Below are positions 7,417 to 14,434 of a stretch of DNA of 37,980 nt, in pieces. Positions within the stretch are counted from its first letter, which is position 1, and the number at the start of each line of letters is the position of its first letter. The DNA lies in assembly GCF_000737245.1 (NCBI RefSeq), contig NZ_JPQU01000052.1:1-37980 (forward strand). The letters are read 5' to 3'. The notes beneath the pieces are model-generated. The model made no database searches. It worked only from the letters and a program-made list of their open reading frames with translations, and had not been told where the DNA came from. The stretch comes from Pseudomonas syringae (GTDB lineage: Bacteria > Pseudomonadota > Gammaproteobacteria > Pseudomonadales > Pseudomonadaceae). The translations under genes and the position numbers were made by a program.

Positions 7417-9263
7417 CCGTTTTGCGTTCCCTGCTGATGCAGGCTGGCGGCCTCTTCCTTGCCGGGCTGGCCTGTACCGCTCAAGCGGCGCCTCAGCATG
7501 CCGTGACCATGTACGACGAAGCGCCAAAGTACCCGGCCAATTTCAAGCATTTCGATTACGTGAATCCAGATGCGCCCAAGGGCGGACTGTTTCGTCAGGC
7601 GGGATTCGGCAGCTTCGACAGCCTCAATCCGTTCATCAACAAGGGCACCCCCGCAGAAGACGTCGGCCTGATCTACGACACCTTGGCCCGCTCCAGCCTG
7701 GACGAACCGATGACTGAGTACGGGCTGATCGCCAGCAAGATCGAAAAAGCCCCGGACAACACCTGGGTGCGCTTTTACCTGCGCCCCGAAGCGCGCTTTC
7801 ATGACGGCCACCCGATCCGCGCCGAAGACGTGGAGTTTTCCTTCAATACTCTGATCAAGGATGGCGCGCCGATGTACCGTGCTTATTACGCGGGCGTCGA
7901 CAAGGTGGTGGTCGAAGATCCACTGCGAGTCCTTTTCAAGTTCAAGGACAGCCAGAGCCGAGAGATGCCGCTGATCCTCGGTCAGTTGCCGGTGCTGCCG
8001 AAACATTTCTGGGCCAATCGCGAATTCACCAAGGGCAACCTCGATTTCCCGCTGGGCAGCGGCCCCTATAAGGTCGCCGAGGTCAAGGCCGGTCGCTCAG
8101 TTCGTTACGAGCGGGTCAAAGACTATTGGGCCAAGGACCTGCCGATCAACCGCGGGCAGTTCAACTTCGATGTTATGGCCTACGACTACTACCGCGACTT
8201 CGACGTCGCCTTGCAGGCTGGCAAGGCTGGTCAGTTTGATTACTGGCTGGAAACCAGCGCGAAGAACTGGGCAACCGCCTATGACACGCCTGCTGTACGC
8301 GAAGGCCGGCTGATCAAGGAAGAACTGCCCAACGGCAACCCCCAGGGCATGCAGGGTTTTGTCATGAACCTGCGGCGCCCGGTGTTTCAGGATCCGAAGG
8401 TGCGTGAAGCACTGACCCTGCTGCTCGACTTCGAATGGACCAACAAACAGCTGTTCAATGGTTCCTACAGCCGGACCAAGAGTTATTTCGACAACTCGGA
8501 AATGGCCGCCAGTGGCCTACCGTCCGGCGAAGAACTGAAAATCCTCGAACCCTTGCGCGGCAAGATCCCCGACCGAGTGTTCAGCGAAGAATTCAAACTG
8601 CCGGTCAGCGATGGCAGCGGCATGATTCGGCCTCAATTGCGGCGAGCCTTCCAGCTGCTGCAAGAGGCAGGCTGGACGGTCAAAAACGACAAGATGAGCG
8701 ATGCCCAGGGCAATCCGATGAAACTGGAGTTCCTGCTGGCCCAGACCCAGTTCGAACGCATCCTGCTGCCCTACAAGCGCAACCTCAGCGATCTGGGCAT
8801 CGAACTCACCATCCGCCGGGTGGACACCGCGGAATACGTCAACCGCCTGCGCTCCCGGGACTACGACATGATTGTCAGCAGCTTCCCCCAGTCCAGTTCG
8901 CCGGGTAATGAACAGCGCGAATACTTTCACTCCGTCAGCGCCGACCGTACAGGCAGCCGTAACTTCATGGGCCTCAAAGACCCGGCGGTGGACATCCTGG
9001 TAGACGGCCTGATCAACGCCAACACCCGGCAGGAACTGGTGGACCACGCCAAAGCCCTGGATCGGGTGCTGCTCTGGGGTTTCTACGTGCTGCCGAACTG
9101 GCACATCAAGACCTGGCGCGTGGCGTACTGGGATCACATCGGCCATCCCGGCGTGAAAGCCCTGTCGGACATAGGGCTCAACAGCTGGTGGTACAAACCC
9201 GATGCCCGTCCGGCGCCGCCAGTGCCGCAACCTGACTCCACCCCTGCCAGTACGGAGCAATAA
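7413..9263 (+). CDS. nppA2: Periplasmic solute-binding protein 2 of peptide-type ABC importer
   Basis: A 616-residue paralogue of the preceding protein and a second binding protein for the same importer. The ATG at 7413 overlaps the previous stop and has GGAG nine bases before it; a GTG further upstream would spoil the signal peptide. The signal peptide runs to about residue 26 (LACTAQAA). The mature protein opens with YPANFKHFDYVNPDAPKGG, almost the same as its neighbour, and shares HDGHPIRAEDVEFSF and PLGSGPYKV. The C-terminus has a proline-rich tail (RPAPPVPQPDSTP) absent from the first copy. Conserved pairing with the first copy suggests specialised ligands rather than redundancy; that is inference. 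nppB starts one base after its stop. Confidence 0.93.
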   Translation: MTVLRSLLMQAGGLFLAGLACTAQAAPQHAVTMYDEAPKYPANFKHFDYVNPDAPKGGLFRQAGFGSFDSLNPFINKGTPAEDVGLIYDTLARSSLDEPMTEYGLIASKIEKAPDNTWVRFYLRPEARFHDGHPIRAEDVEFSFNTLIKDGAPMYRAYYAGVDKVVVEDPLRVLFKFKDSQSREMPLILGQLPVLPKHFWANREFTKGNLDFPLGSGPYKVAEVKAGRSVRYERVKDYWAKDLPINRGQFNFDVMAYDYYRDFDVALQAGKAGQFDYWLETSAKNWATAYDTPAVREGRLIKEELPNGNPQGMQGFVMNLRRPVFQDPKVREALTLLLDFEWTNKQLFNGSYSRTKSYFDNSEMAASGLPSGEELKILEPLRGKIPDRVFSEEFKLPVSDGSGMIRPQLRRAFQLLQEAGWTVKNDKMSDAQGNPMKLEFLLAQTQFERILLPYKRNLSDLGIELTIRRVDTAEYVNRLRSRDYDMIVSSFPQSSSPGNEQREYFHSVSADRTGSRNFMGLKDPAVDILVDGLINANTRQELVDHAKALDRVLLWGFYVLPNWHIKTWRVAYWDHIGHPGVKALSDIGLNSWWYKPDARPAPPVPQPDSTPASTEQ

Positions 9264-9264
9264 C

Positions 9265-10338
9265 ATGCTGGCCTATATCTTCCGGCGCCTGCTGCTGATC
9301 ATCCCGACCCTGTTCGGCATTCTGCTGATCAACTTCGTCATCATTCAGGCGGCTCCCGGCGGGCCGGTGGAGCAGATGATCGCCAAACTCGAAGGCTTCG
9401 ACGGCGCGACCAGCCGCATTGCCGGGGGCGGTGCCGAGGTGTCGGTCGCCGGCTCCAACTATCGCGGCGCCCAGGGGCTGGACCCGACGCTGGTCAAAGA
9501 AATCGAGAAGATGTACGGCTTCGACAAGTCGGCCCCGGAACGCTTGTGGATCATGATAAAGAACTACTCGCATCTGGATTTCGGCAGCAGTTTTTTTCGC
9601 GACGCCAAGGTCATTGACCTGATTGTCGAAAAGATGCCCGTGTCCATTTCCCTCGGGTTATGGAGCACCCTGATCATGTACCTGGTGTCCATCCCACTGG
9701 GCATCGCCAAGGCCACCCGACATGGCAGCCACTTCGATGTCTGTACCAGTTCGGCGATCATCGTCGGCTATGCAATCCCCGCGTTTCTGTTCGCGATCCT
9801 GTTGATCGTGATGTTTGCCGGCGGCAGCTATTTCGACTGGTTCCCGCTGCGCGGCTTGAGTTCGAACAACTTCGACGAACTGAGCCTGGGCGGCAAGATC
9901 CTCGATTACTTCTGGCACTTGGTCTTGCCGGTCACAGCATTGGTGATCGGCAACTTCGCCACCATGACCCTACTGACCAAGAACAGCTTTCTCGATGAAA
10001 TCGGCAAACAGTACGTGATCACCGCCAAAGCCAAAGGTCTGAGCAACCGCGCCGTGCTGTACGGCCATGTGTTCCGCAACGCAATGCTGTTGGTGATTGC
10101 CGGCTTCCCTTCTGCGTTCATCGGCATTTTCTTTACCGGTTCGCTGTTGGTGGAAGTGATTTTCTCCCTGGACGGCCTCGGCCTCATGAGCTTTGAGGCG
10201 GCAATCAACCGCGACTATCCCGTGGTGTTCGGCACGCTGTTCATCTTTACCCTGCTGGGTCTGGTAGTGAAACTGATCGGTGACATCACCTACACACTGG
10301 TGGACCCGCGCATCGACTTCGAAAGCAGGAAACATTGA
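9265..10338 (+). CDS. nppB: Peptide-type ABC importer permease B (YejB type)
   Basis: A 357-residue inner-membrane permease of the DppB/OppB family. It begins with the characteristic MLAYIFRRLLLIIPTLFGI first membrane segment, then a long periplasmic loop (about residues 35-130), then five further hydrophobic segments. The EAA-like cytoplasmic loop that docks on the ATPase reads AKAKGLSNRAVLYGHVFRNA (about residues 252-271). The start at 9265 is one base after the nppA2 stop and has GGAG nearby; an upstream in-frame ATG lies inside nppA2 and was rejected. Translation is very likely coupled across the whole operon. Confidence 0.95.
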   Translation: MLAYIFRRLLLIIPTLFGILLINFVIIQAAPGGPVEQMIAKLEGFDGATSRIAGGGAEVSVAGSNYRGAQGLDPTLVKEIEKMYGFDKSAPERLWIMIKNYSHLDFGSSFFRDAKVIDLIVEKMPVSISLGLWSTLIMYLVSIPLGIAKATRHGSHFDVCTSSAIIVGYAIPAFLFAILLIVMFAGGSYFDWFPLRGLSSNNFDELSLGGKILDYFWHLVLPVTALVIGNFATMTLLTKNSFLDEIGKQYVITAKAKGLSNRAVLYGHVFRNAMLLVIAGFPSAFIGIFFTGSLLVEVIFSLDGLGLMSFEAAINRDYPVVFGTLFIFTLLGLVVKLIGDITYTLVDPRIDFESRKH

Positions 10339-10339
10339 T

Positions 10340-11359
10340 ATGAAGTTGTCTCCTCTGAATCGTCGCCGCTTCGAGCGCTTCAAGTCCAACAAACGCGGCT
10401 GGTGGTCGCTGTGGCTGTTCCTGATCCTGTTCGGCCTGAGCCTTGGCGCAGAACTGATTGCCAACGACAAACCATTGGCCGTGCGTTACGACGGCAGTTG
10501 GTACTTCCCGGTTTTCGAACGCTATCCGGAAACCACCTTTGGCGGGGAATTCCCTCTGGAAGCCAATTACAAAAGCCCGTACATCAAGGAACTCCTGGCG
10601 GCGAAAGACGGCTGGACCCTGTGGGCTCCGATCCCGTTCAGCTACCAGAGCATCAATTACGACCTGAAAGTCCCGGCCCCGGCCCCGCCCTCTGCAGATA
10701 ACCTGTTGGGCACCGACGATCAGGGTCGTGACGTGCTGGCCCGGGTGATTTACGGTTTCCGGGTTTCGGTGCTGTTCGCCCTGACCCTGACCATTCTCAG
10801 TTCGATCATCGGCGTAGTTGCCGGTGCCTTGCAGGGTTTCTACGGCGGCTGGGTGGATTTGCTCGGCCAGCGCTTTCTGGAAATCTGGTCCGGGTTACCG
10901 GTGCTTTACCTGCTGATTATTCTCGCCAGCTTCGTCCAGCCCAACTTCTGGTGGCTGCTGGGCATCATGCTGTTGTTTTCCTGGATGAGCCTGGTGGACG
11001 TAGTGCGCGCCGAGTTCCTGCGTGGACGCAACCTGGAATACGTGCGTGCCGCACGGGCCCTGGGCATGGAGAACGGGGCAATCATGTTCCGCCACATTCT
11101 GCCCAACGCCATGGTCTCGACCATGACCTTCATGCCTTTCATCCTCACCGGCGCCATCGGCACCCTGACTGCGCTGGACTTCCTCGGCTTTGGCTTGCCG
11201 GCCGGCTCGCCATCGCTGGGCGAACTGGTCGCCCAGGGCAAATCCAACCTCCAGGCACCCTGGCTGGGCATCAGTGCGTTCGCGGTACTGGCCATCATGC
11301 TGAGCTTGCTGGTGTTCATCGGCGAATCCGCCCGCGACGCTTTCGACCCAAGGAAATGA
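10340..11359 (+). CDS. nppC: Peptide-type ABC importer permease C (YejE type)
   Basis: A 339-residue partner permease of the DppC/OppC family. The N-terminus is basic (LNRRRFERFKSNKRGWWS), as usual for this subunit, before the first membrane segment. A large periplasmic insertion (about residues 50-125) contains the LLGTDDQGRDVLARVIYGFR block typical of the family. The EAA loop is YVRAARALGMENGAIMFRHI. The ATG at 10340 lies one base after the nppB stop with AGGA upstream. The stop is one base before the nppD ATG. Confidence 0.95.
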   Translation: MKLSPLNRRRFERFKSNKRGWWSLWLFLILFGLSLGAELIANDKPLAVRYDGSWYFPVFERYPETTFGGEFPLEANYKSPYIKELLAAKDGWTLWAPIPFSYQSINYDLKVPAPAPPSADNLLGTDDQGRDVLARVIYGFRVSVLFALTLTILSSIIGVVAGALQGFYGGWVDLLGQRFLEIWSGLPVLYLLIILASFVQPNFWWLLGIMLLFSWMSLVDVVRAEFLRGRNLEYVRAARALGMENGAIMFRHILPNAMVSTMTFMPFILTGAIGTLTALDFLGFGLPAGSPSLGELVAQGKSNLQAPWLGISAFAVLAIMLSLLVFIGESARDAFDPRK

Positions 11360-11360
11360 C

Positions 11361-12971
11361 ATGAACAATGACAATCTGATCGAGATCCGCGATCTGGCCG
11401 TCGAGTTCGTCTCCGGCGAAGGTTGCCAGCGGGTGGTCGAAGGCATCAGCTTTGATATCCGCCGTGGCGAAACCCTGGCGTTGGTGGGCGAAAGCGGTTC
11501 CGGCAAATCGGTCACGGCGCACTCGATCCTGCGCCTGCTGCCCTACCCCCTCGCCCGTCATCCCAGCGGCACGATCCACTATGCCGGGCAGGACTTGCTG
11601 ACATTGAGCGAGAAAAAACTGCAAGGCATTCGCGGCAATCGAATCGCGATGATTTTTCAGGAACCGATGACCTCCCTGAACCCACTGCAATCCATTGAAA
11701 AACAGATCAACGAAGTGCTGGGCCTGCATAAAGGCCTGACCGGCAAGGACGCCACACGCCGCACCCTGGAGCTGCTGGAAATGGTAGGCATCCCAGAACC
11801 TGCCAAACGCCTCAAAGCCCTGCCACACGAGCTCTCAGGCGGCCAGCGGCAGCGGGTCATGATTGCCATGGCGCTGGCTAACGAGCCAGAGCTATTAATC
11901 GCCGACGAACCGACCACGGCGCTGGACGTCACCGTCCAGCTGAAAATCCTCGAATTGCTCAAGGATCTTCAGGCGCGGCTGGGCATGGCGTTACTGCTGA
12001 TCAGCCATGATTTGAACGTTGTGAAGCAAATAGCCAACCGCGTATGTGTCATGCAGCGCGGTTGCATCGTCGAACAAGCGTCTTGTGACGAACTGTTTCG
12101 TTCGCCGCAGCATCCGTACACCAAAGTTCTGCTTGGCGCAGAGCCTAGCGGCGGGCCTTCGCCCAACCCTGCGGGCGCGCCGCTGCTGGAAGTGGACGAT
12201 CTGCGAGTCTGGTTTCCGATCAAGAAGGGGCTGTTCAAGAAGACCGTCGATCACGTCAAAGCGGTGGACGGGATTAACTTCAGCCTGCCCAAGGGGCAAA
12301 CGCTGGGGATTGTCGGCGAAAGCGGCTCGGGCAAATCGACATTGGGTCTGGCGATACTTCGACTGATTGGTAGCCAGGGGGCCATACGCTTCCAGGGTGA
12401 AACGCTAGACTGCCTGTCTCAGCAACAGATTCGTCCGTTGCGCCGGCAGATGCAGGTGGTATTTCAGGACCCGTTTGGCAGCCTCAGCCCGCGGATGTCG
12501 GTGAGTGAAATCGTGGGCGAAGGCCTGCGCATTCATCGCATGGGCACGGCAAACGAGCAGGAAATGGCCGTTATCGAAGCACTCAGGGAAGTAGGGCTGG
12601 ATCCGGAAACCCGGCACCGCTACCCTCACGAGTTCTCCGGTGGGCAGCGGCAGAGAATTGCCATTGCCCGGGCACTGGTATTGAAACCGGCGCTGATTCT
12701 GCTGGACGAGCCGACTTCGGCTCTTGACCGGACAGTTCAGCGCCAGGTAGTGGAGCTACTGCGGTCACTGCAAACCAAGTACAACCTGACGTATTTGTTC
12801 ATCAGCCATGACCTGGCTGTCGTCAAGGCGCTCAGCCACCAGTTGATGGTGGTCAAGCAAGGCCAAGTGGTCGAACAGGGTGACGCGCAAACCATATTTG
12901 CCGCACCGCAACATCCTTATACACAGCAGTTGCTGGAAGCCGCCTTTTTGGCACCAGTGGCTGTCGATTAA
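11361..12971 (+). CDS. nppD: Double ATPase of peptide-type ABC importer (YejF type)
   Basis: A 536-residue fusion of two ABC ATPase domains, so a single chain energises the NppBC permease pair. Domain 1 has Walker A GESGSGKS (43-50), signature LSGGQRQR and Walker B LLIADEPTTALD. Domain 2 has Walker A GESGSGKS (319-326), signature FSGGQRQR and Walker B LILLDEPTSALD. Each is followed by an ISHDL H-loop. Both ATP sites therefore look intact. Each half ends with the QHPYT oligopeptide-transporter C-terminal motif. It completes the operon; fabI starts only 18 bp later, so at least some fabI mRNA may come from this operon. Confidence 0.96.
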   Translation: MNNDNLIEIRDLAVEFVSGEGCQRVVEGISFDIRRGETLALVGESGSGKSVTAHSILRLLPYPLARHPSGTIHYAGQDLLTLSEKKLQGIRGNRIAMIFQEPMTSLNPLQSIEKQINEVLGLHKGLTGKDATRRTLELLEMVGIPEPAKRLKALPHELSGGQRQRVMIAMALANEPELLIADEPTTALDVTVQLKILELLKDLQARLGMALLLISHDLNVVKQIANRVCVMQRGCIVEQASCDELFRSPQHPYTKVLLGAEPSGGPSPNPAGAPLLEVDDLRVWFPIKKGLFKKTVDHVKAVDGINFSLPKGQTLGIVGESGSGKSTLGLAILRLIGSQGAIRFQGETLDCLSQQQIRPLRRQMQVVFQDPFGSLSPRMSVSEIVGEGLRIHRMGTANEQEMAVIEALREVGLDPETRHRYPHEFSGGQRQRIAIARALVLKPALILLDEPTSALDRTVQRQVVELLRSLQTKYNLTYLFISHDLAVVKALSHQLMVVKQGQVVEQGDAQTIFAAPQHPYTQQLLEAAFLAPVAVD

Positions 12972-12989
12972 CCTGAAGAGGAACAACAC

Positions 12990-13784
12990 ATGGGTTTTCT
13001 CGCCGGTAAGCGCGTCCTGATCGTCGGTGTCGCTAGCAAACTGTCCATCGCATCCGGCATCGCTGCCGCCATGCATCGCGAAGGTGCAGAGCTTGCTTTC
13101 ACCTATCAGAACGACAAACTCAAAGGTCGCGTCGAAGAATTCGCCGCTGGCTGGGGCTCGGGCCCTGAGCTGTGCTTCCCTTGTGACGTAGCAAGCGACG
13201 AAGAAATCGCCAAGGTCTTCGAAGACCTGAGCAAGAAGTGGGACGGCCTGGACGTGATCGTTCACTCCGTAGGCTTCGCGCCTGGCGATCAACTGGATGG
13301 CGACTTCACCGAAGCCACCACCCGTGACGGCTTCCGCATCGCGCACGACATCAGCGCCTACAGCTTCGTGGCCCTGGCCAAGGCTGGTCGCGAAATGATG
13401 AAAGGCCGCAATGGCAGCCTGCTGACCCTGTCGTACCTGGGCGCCGAGCGCACCATGCCTAACTACAACGTGATGGGCATGGCCAAAGCCAGCCTGGAAG
13501 CGGGCGTACGTTACCTGGCTGGCAGCCTTGGCCCGGAAGGCACTCGCGTGAACGCTGTATCGGCAGGCCCGATCCGCACCCTCGCCGCTTCCGGTATCAA
13601 GAATTTCCGCAAGATGCTGGCCGCCAACGAAGCGCAGACTCCTCTGCGCCGCAACGTGACCATCGATGAAGTCGGCAACGCTGGCGCGTTCCTCTGCTCG
13701 GACCTGGCGTCCGGCATCAGCGGCGAAATCATGTACGTAGATGGTGGTTTCAACACGACCGCGATGGGTAACCTCGAAGAGTAA
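12990..13784 (+). CDS. fabI: Enoyl-[acyl-carrier-protein] reductase (NADH), FabI
   Basis: Last step of each fatty-acid elongation round: reduces trans-2-enoyl-ACP to acyl-ACP, in the cytosol. A short-chain dehydrogenase fold of 264 residues. The FabI-type cofactor loop GVASKLSIASGIA replaces the classical GxxxGxG. The catalytic residues are Y149, Y159 and K166 in SYLGAERTMPNYNVMGMAK, i.e. Y-x6-K, three numbers above the E. coli positions. The ATG at 12990 follows GAGGA by eight bases. A strong terminator starts 20 bp after the stop. FabI is the triclosan target; residues around the site look normal and I see no sign of a resistance variant, although resistance cannot be judged from one sequence. 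Confidence 0.97.
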   Translation: MGFLAGKRVLIVGVASKLSIASGIAAAMHREGAELAFTYQNDKLKGRVEEFAAGWGSGPELCFPCDVASDEEIAKVFEDLSKKWDGLDVIVHSVGFAPGDQLDGDFTEATTRDGFRIAHDISAYSFVALAKAGREMMKGRNGSLLTLSYLGAERTMPNYNVMGMAKASLEAGVRYLAGSLGPEGTRVNAVSAGPIRTLAASGIKNFRKMLAANEAQTPLRRNVTIDEVGNAGAFLCSDLASGISGEIMYVDGGFNTTAMGNLEE

Positions 13785-13803
13785 TCTTCAGAGCGGTATC
13801 TGG

Positions 13804-13838
13804 AGCCCGTGAATCGAGAGATTTACGGGCTTTTTTTT
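13804..13838 (+). terminator. Rho-independent terminator of fabI
   Basis: AGCCCGT (13804-13810) pairs with ACGGGCT (13825-13831), extended by partial pairing of the flanking AAT/ATT, and a run of eight T follows. It closes the npp-fabI transcription unit. Confidence 0.9.
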
Positions 13839-13862
13839 GGAATTTTACAAACGATCACTGAG

Positions 13863-13956
13863 CCTGTGGGACCGGTGCTTGCCCGCGATATAGGCGCTTT
13901 GGTCTGTCAGGTGAACCGCGTTATCGTTCTTCGCGAGCAAGCTCGGCTCCCACAGG
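13863..13956. repeat. REPIN (two inverted REP arms)
   Basis: Arms 13863-13888 and 13931-13956 are inverted copies matching at 22 of 26 positions. Each contains CCTGTGGGA and GCTTGC plus CGCGA, the hallmark of Pseudomonas REP sequences. The 42-base spacer contains a stretch similar to the arm at 5449-5476 (cgttcttcgcg). These are non-autonomous elements thought to be mobilised by a RAYT transposase encoded elsewhere; no RAYT gene is present in this window. Confidence 0.85.
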
Positions 13957-13988
13957 TACGGAGGTTTGCCAAGCACACTGCGCACCCC

Positions 13989-14013
13989 GTGGGAGCGAAT
14001 TCATTCGCGAAGG
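13989..14013. repeat. Single REP arm
   Basis: GTGGGAGCGAATTCATTCGC followed by GAAGG. GCGAAT and ATTCGC form a small palindrome in it. It lies 32 bp after the REPIN and has no opposite arm nearby, so it counts as a solitary REP. Confidence 0.65.
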
Positions 14014-14075
14014 CAATGGATGAAACGATGAAGATAGCGCGGCATGCCCGCATAAAACAGGCCGCCTCGCGCGGT

Positions 14076-14365
14076 TTTGATCTTAGGCGCCCCGTTAAAC
14101 CACGCCGGCCGACCGCGGACGTTGAACCGTGGGTAACCCGGCAGGACGCCGGGTTAGCCGCACTGGGCCAGGGATGGCCCTTTGCGGCGGCCCACGGTTC
14201 ATGGTCTGCGGTCGGGTACACCGAGCCCAAGCGAGGTGCCAAGTGGCGGGGCAAGGCCTTTTAGTTGCATTTGGCTGGGCCGGCATTCCGGCTGTTTGCC
14301 AAAAGTGACCCGCTGTAAGAGCGGAACCGTAATCAAATTAACCTCCAATAACGGATATGTACTCG
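14076..14365 (+). repeat. Dispersed structured repeat, copy B (long form with predicted three-way junction)
   Basis: The longest of three copies. Upstream part: an outer stem 14112-14134 with 14190-14212 (19 Watson-Crick and 2 G-U pairs of 23) encloses two hairpins. Hairpin 1 is TAACCCGGC (14134-14142) with GCCGGGTTA (14148-14156). Hairpin 2 is GGGCCA (14165-14170) with TGGCCC (14175-14180), closing a GGGA loop of the GNRA type. Downstream part, shared with copies A and C: GCCGG/CCGGC around CATT, then CCGCT (14310-14314) with AGCGG (14320-14324), then a tail ending in AACGGATATGTACTC. The upstream boundary is an estimate. Several open frames cross it but have no ribosome-binding site and are judged spurious. 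Confidence 0.8.
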
Positions 14366-14387
14366 AACCGTTTTTTTCACCAAAAAA

Positions 14388-14416
14388 AAGGCCGCTCAAT
14401 GAGCGGCCTTCTTTTT
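14388..14416 (-). terminator. Terminator of ppiD (bidirectional)
   Basis: AAGGCCGCTC (14388-14397) pairs perfectly with GAGCGGCCTT (14401-14410) around a 3-base loop. There is a run of A on one side and T on the other, so it can act on both strands. It lies 19 bp after the ppiD stop. Confidence 0.92.
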
Positions 14417-14434
14417 TACTACCCGATCAAACCA

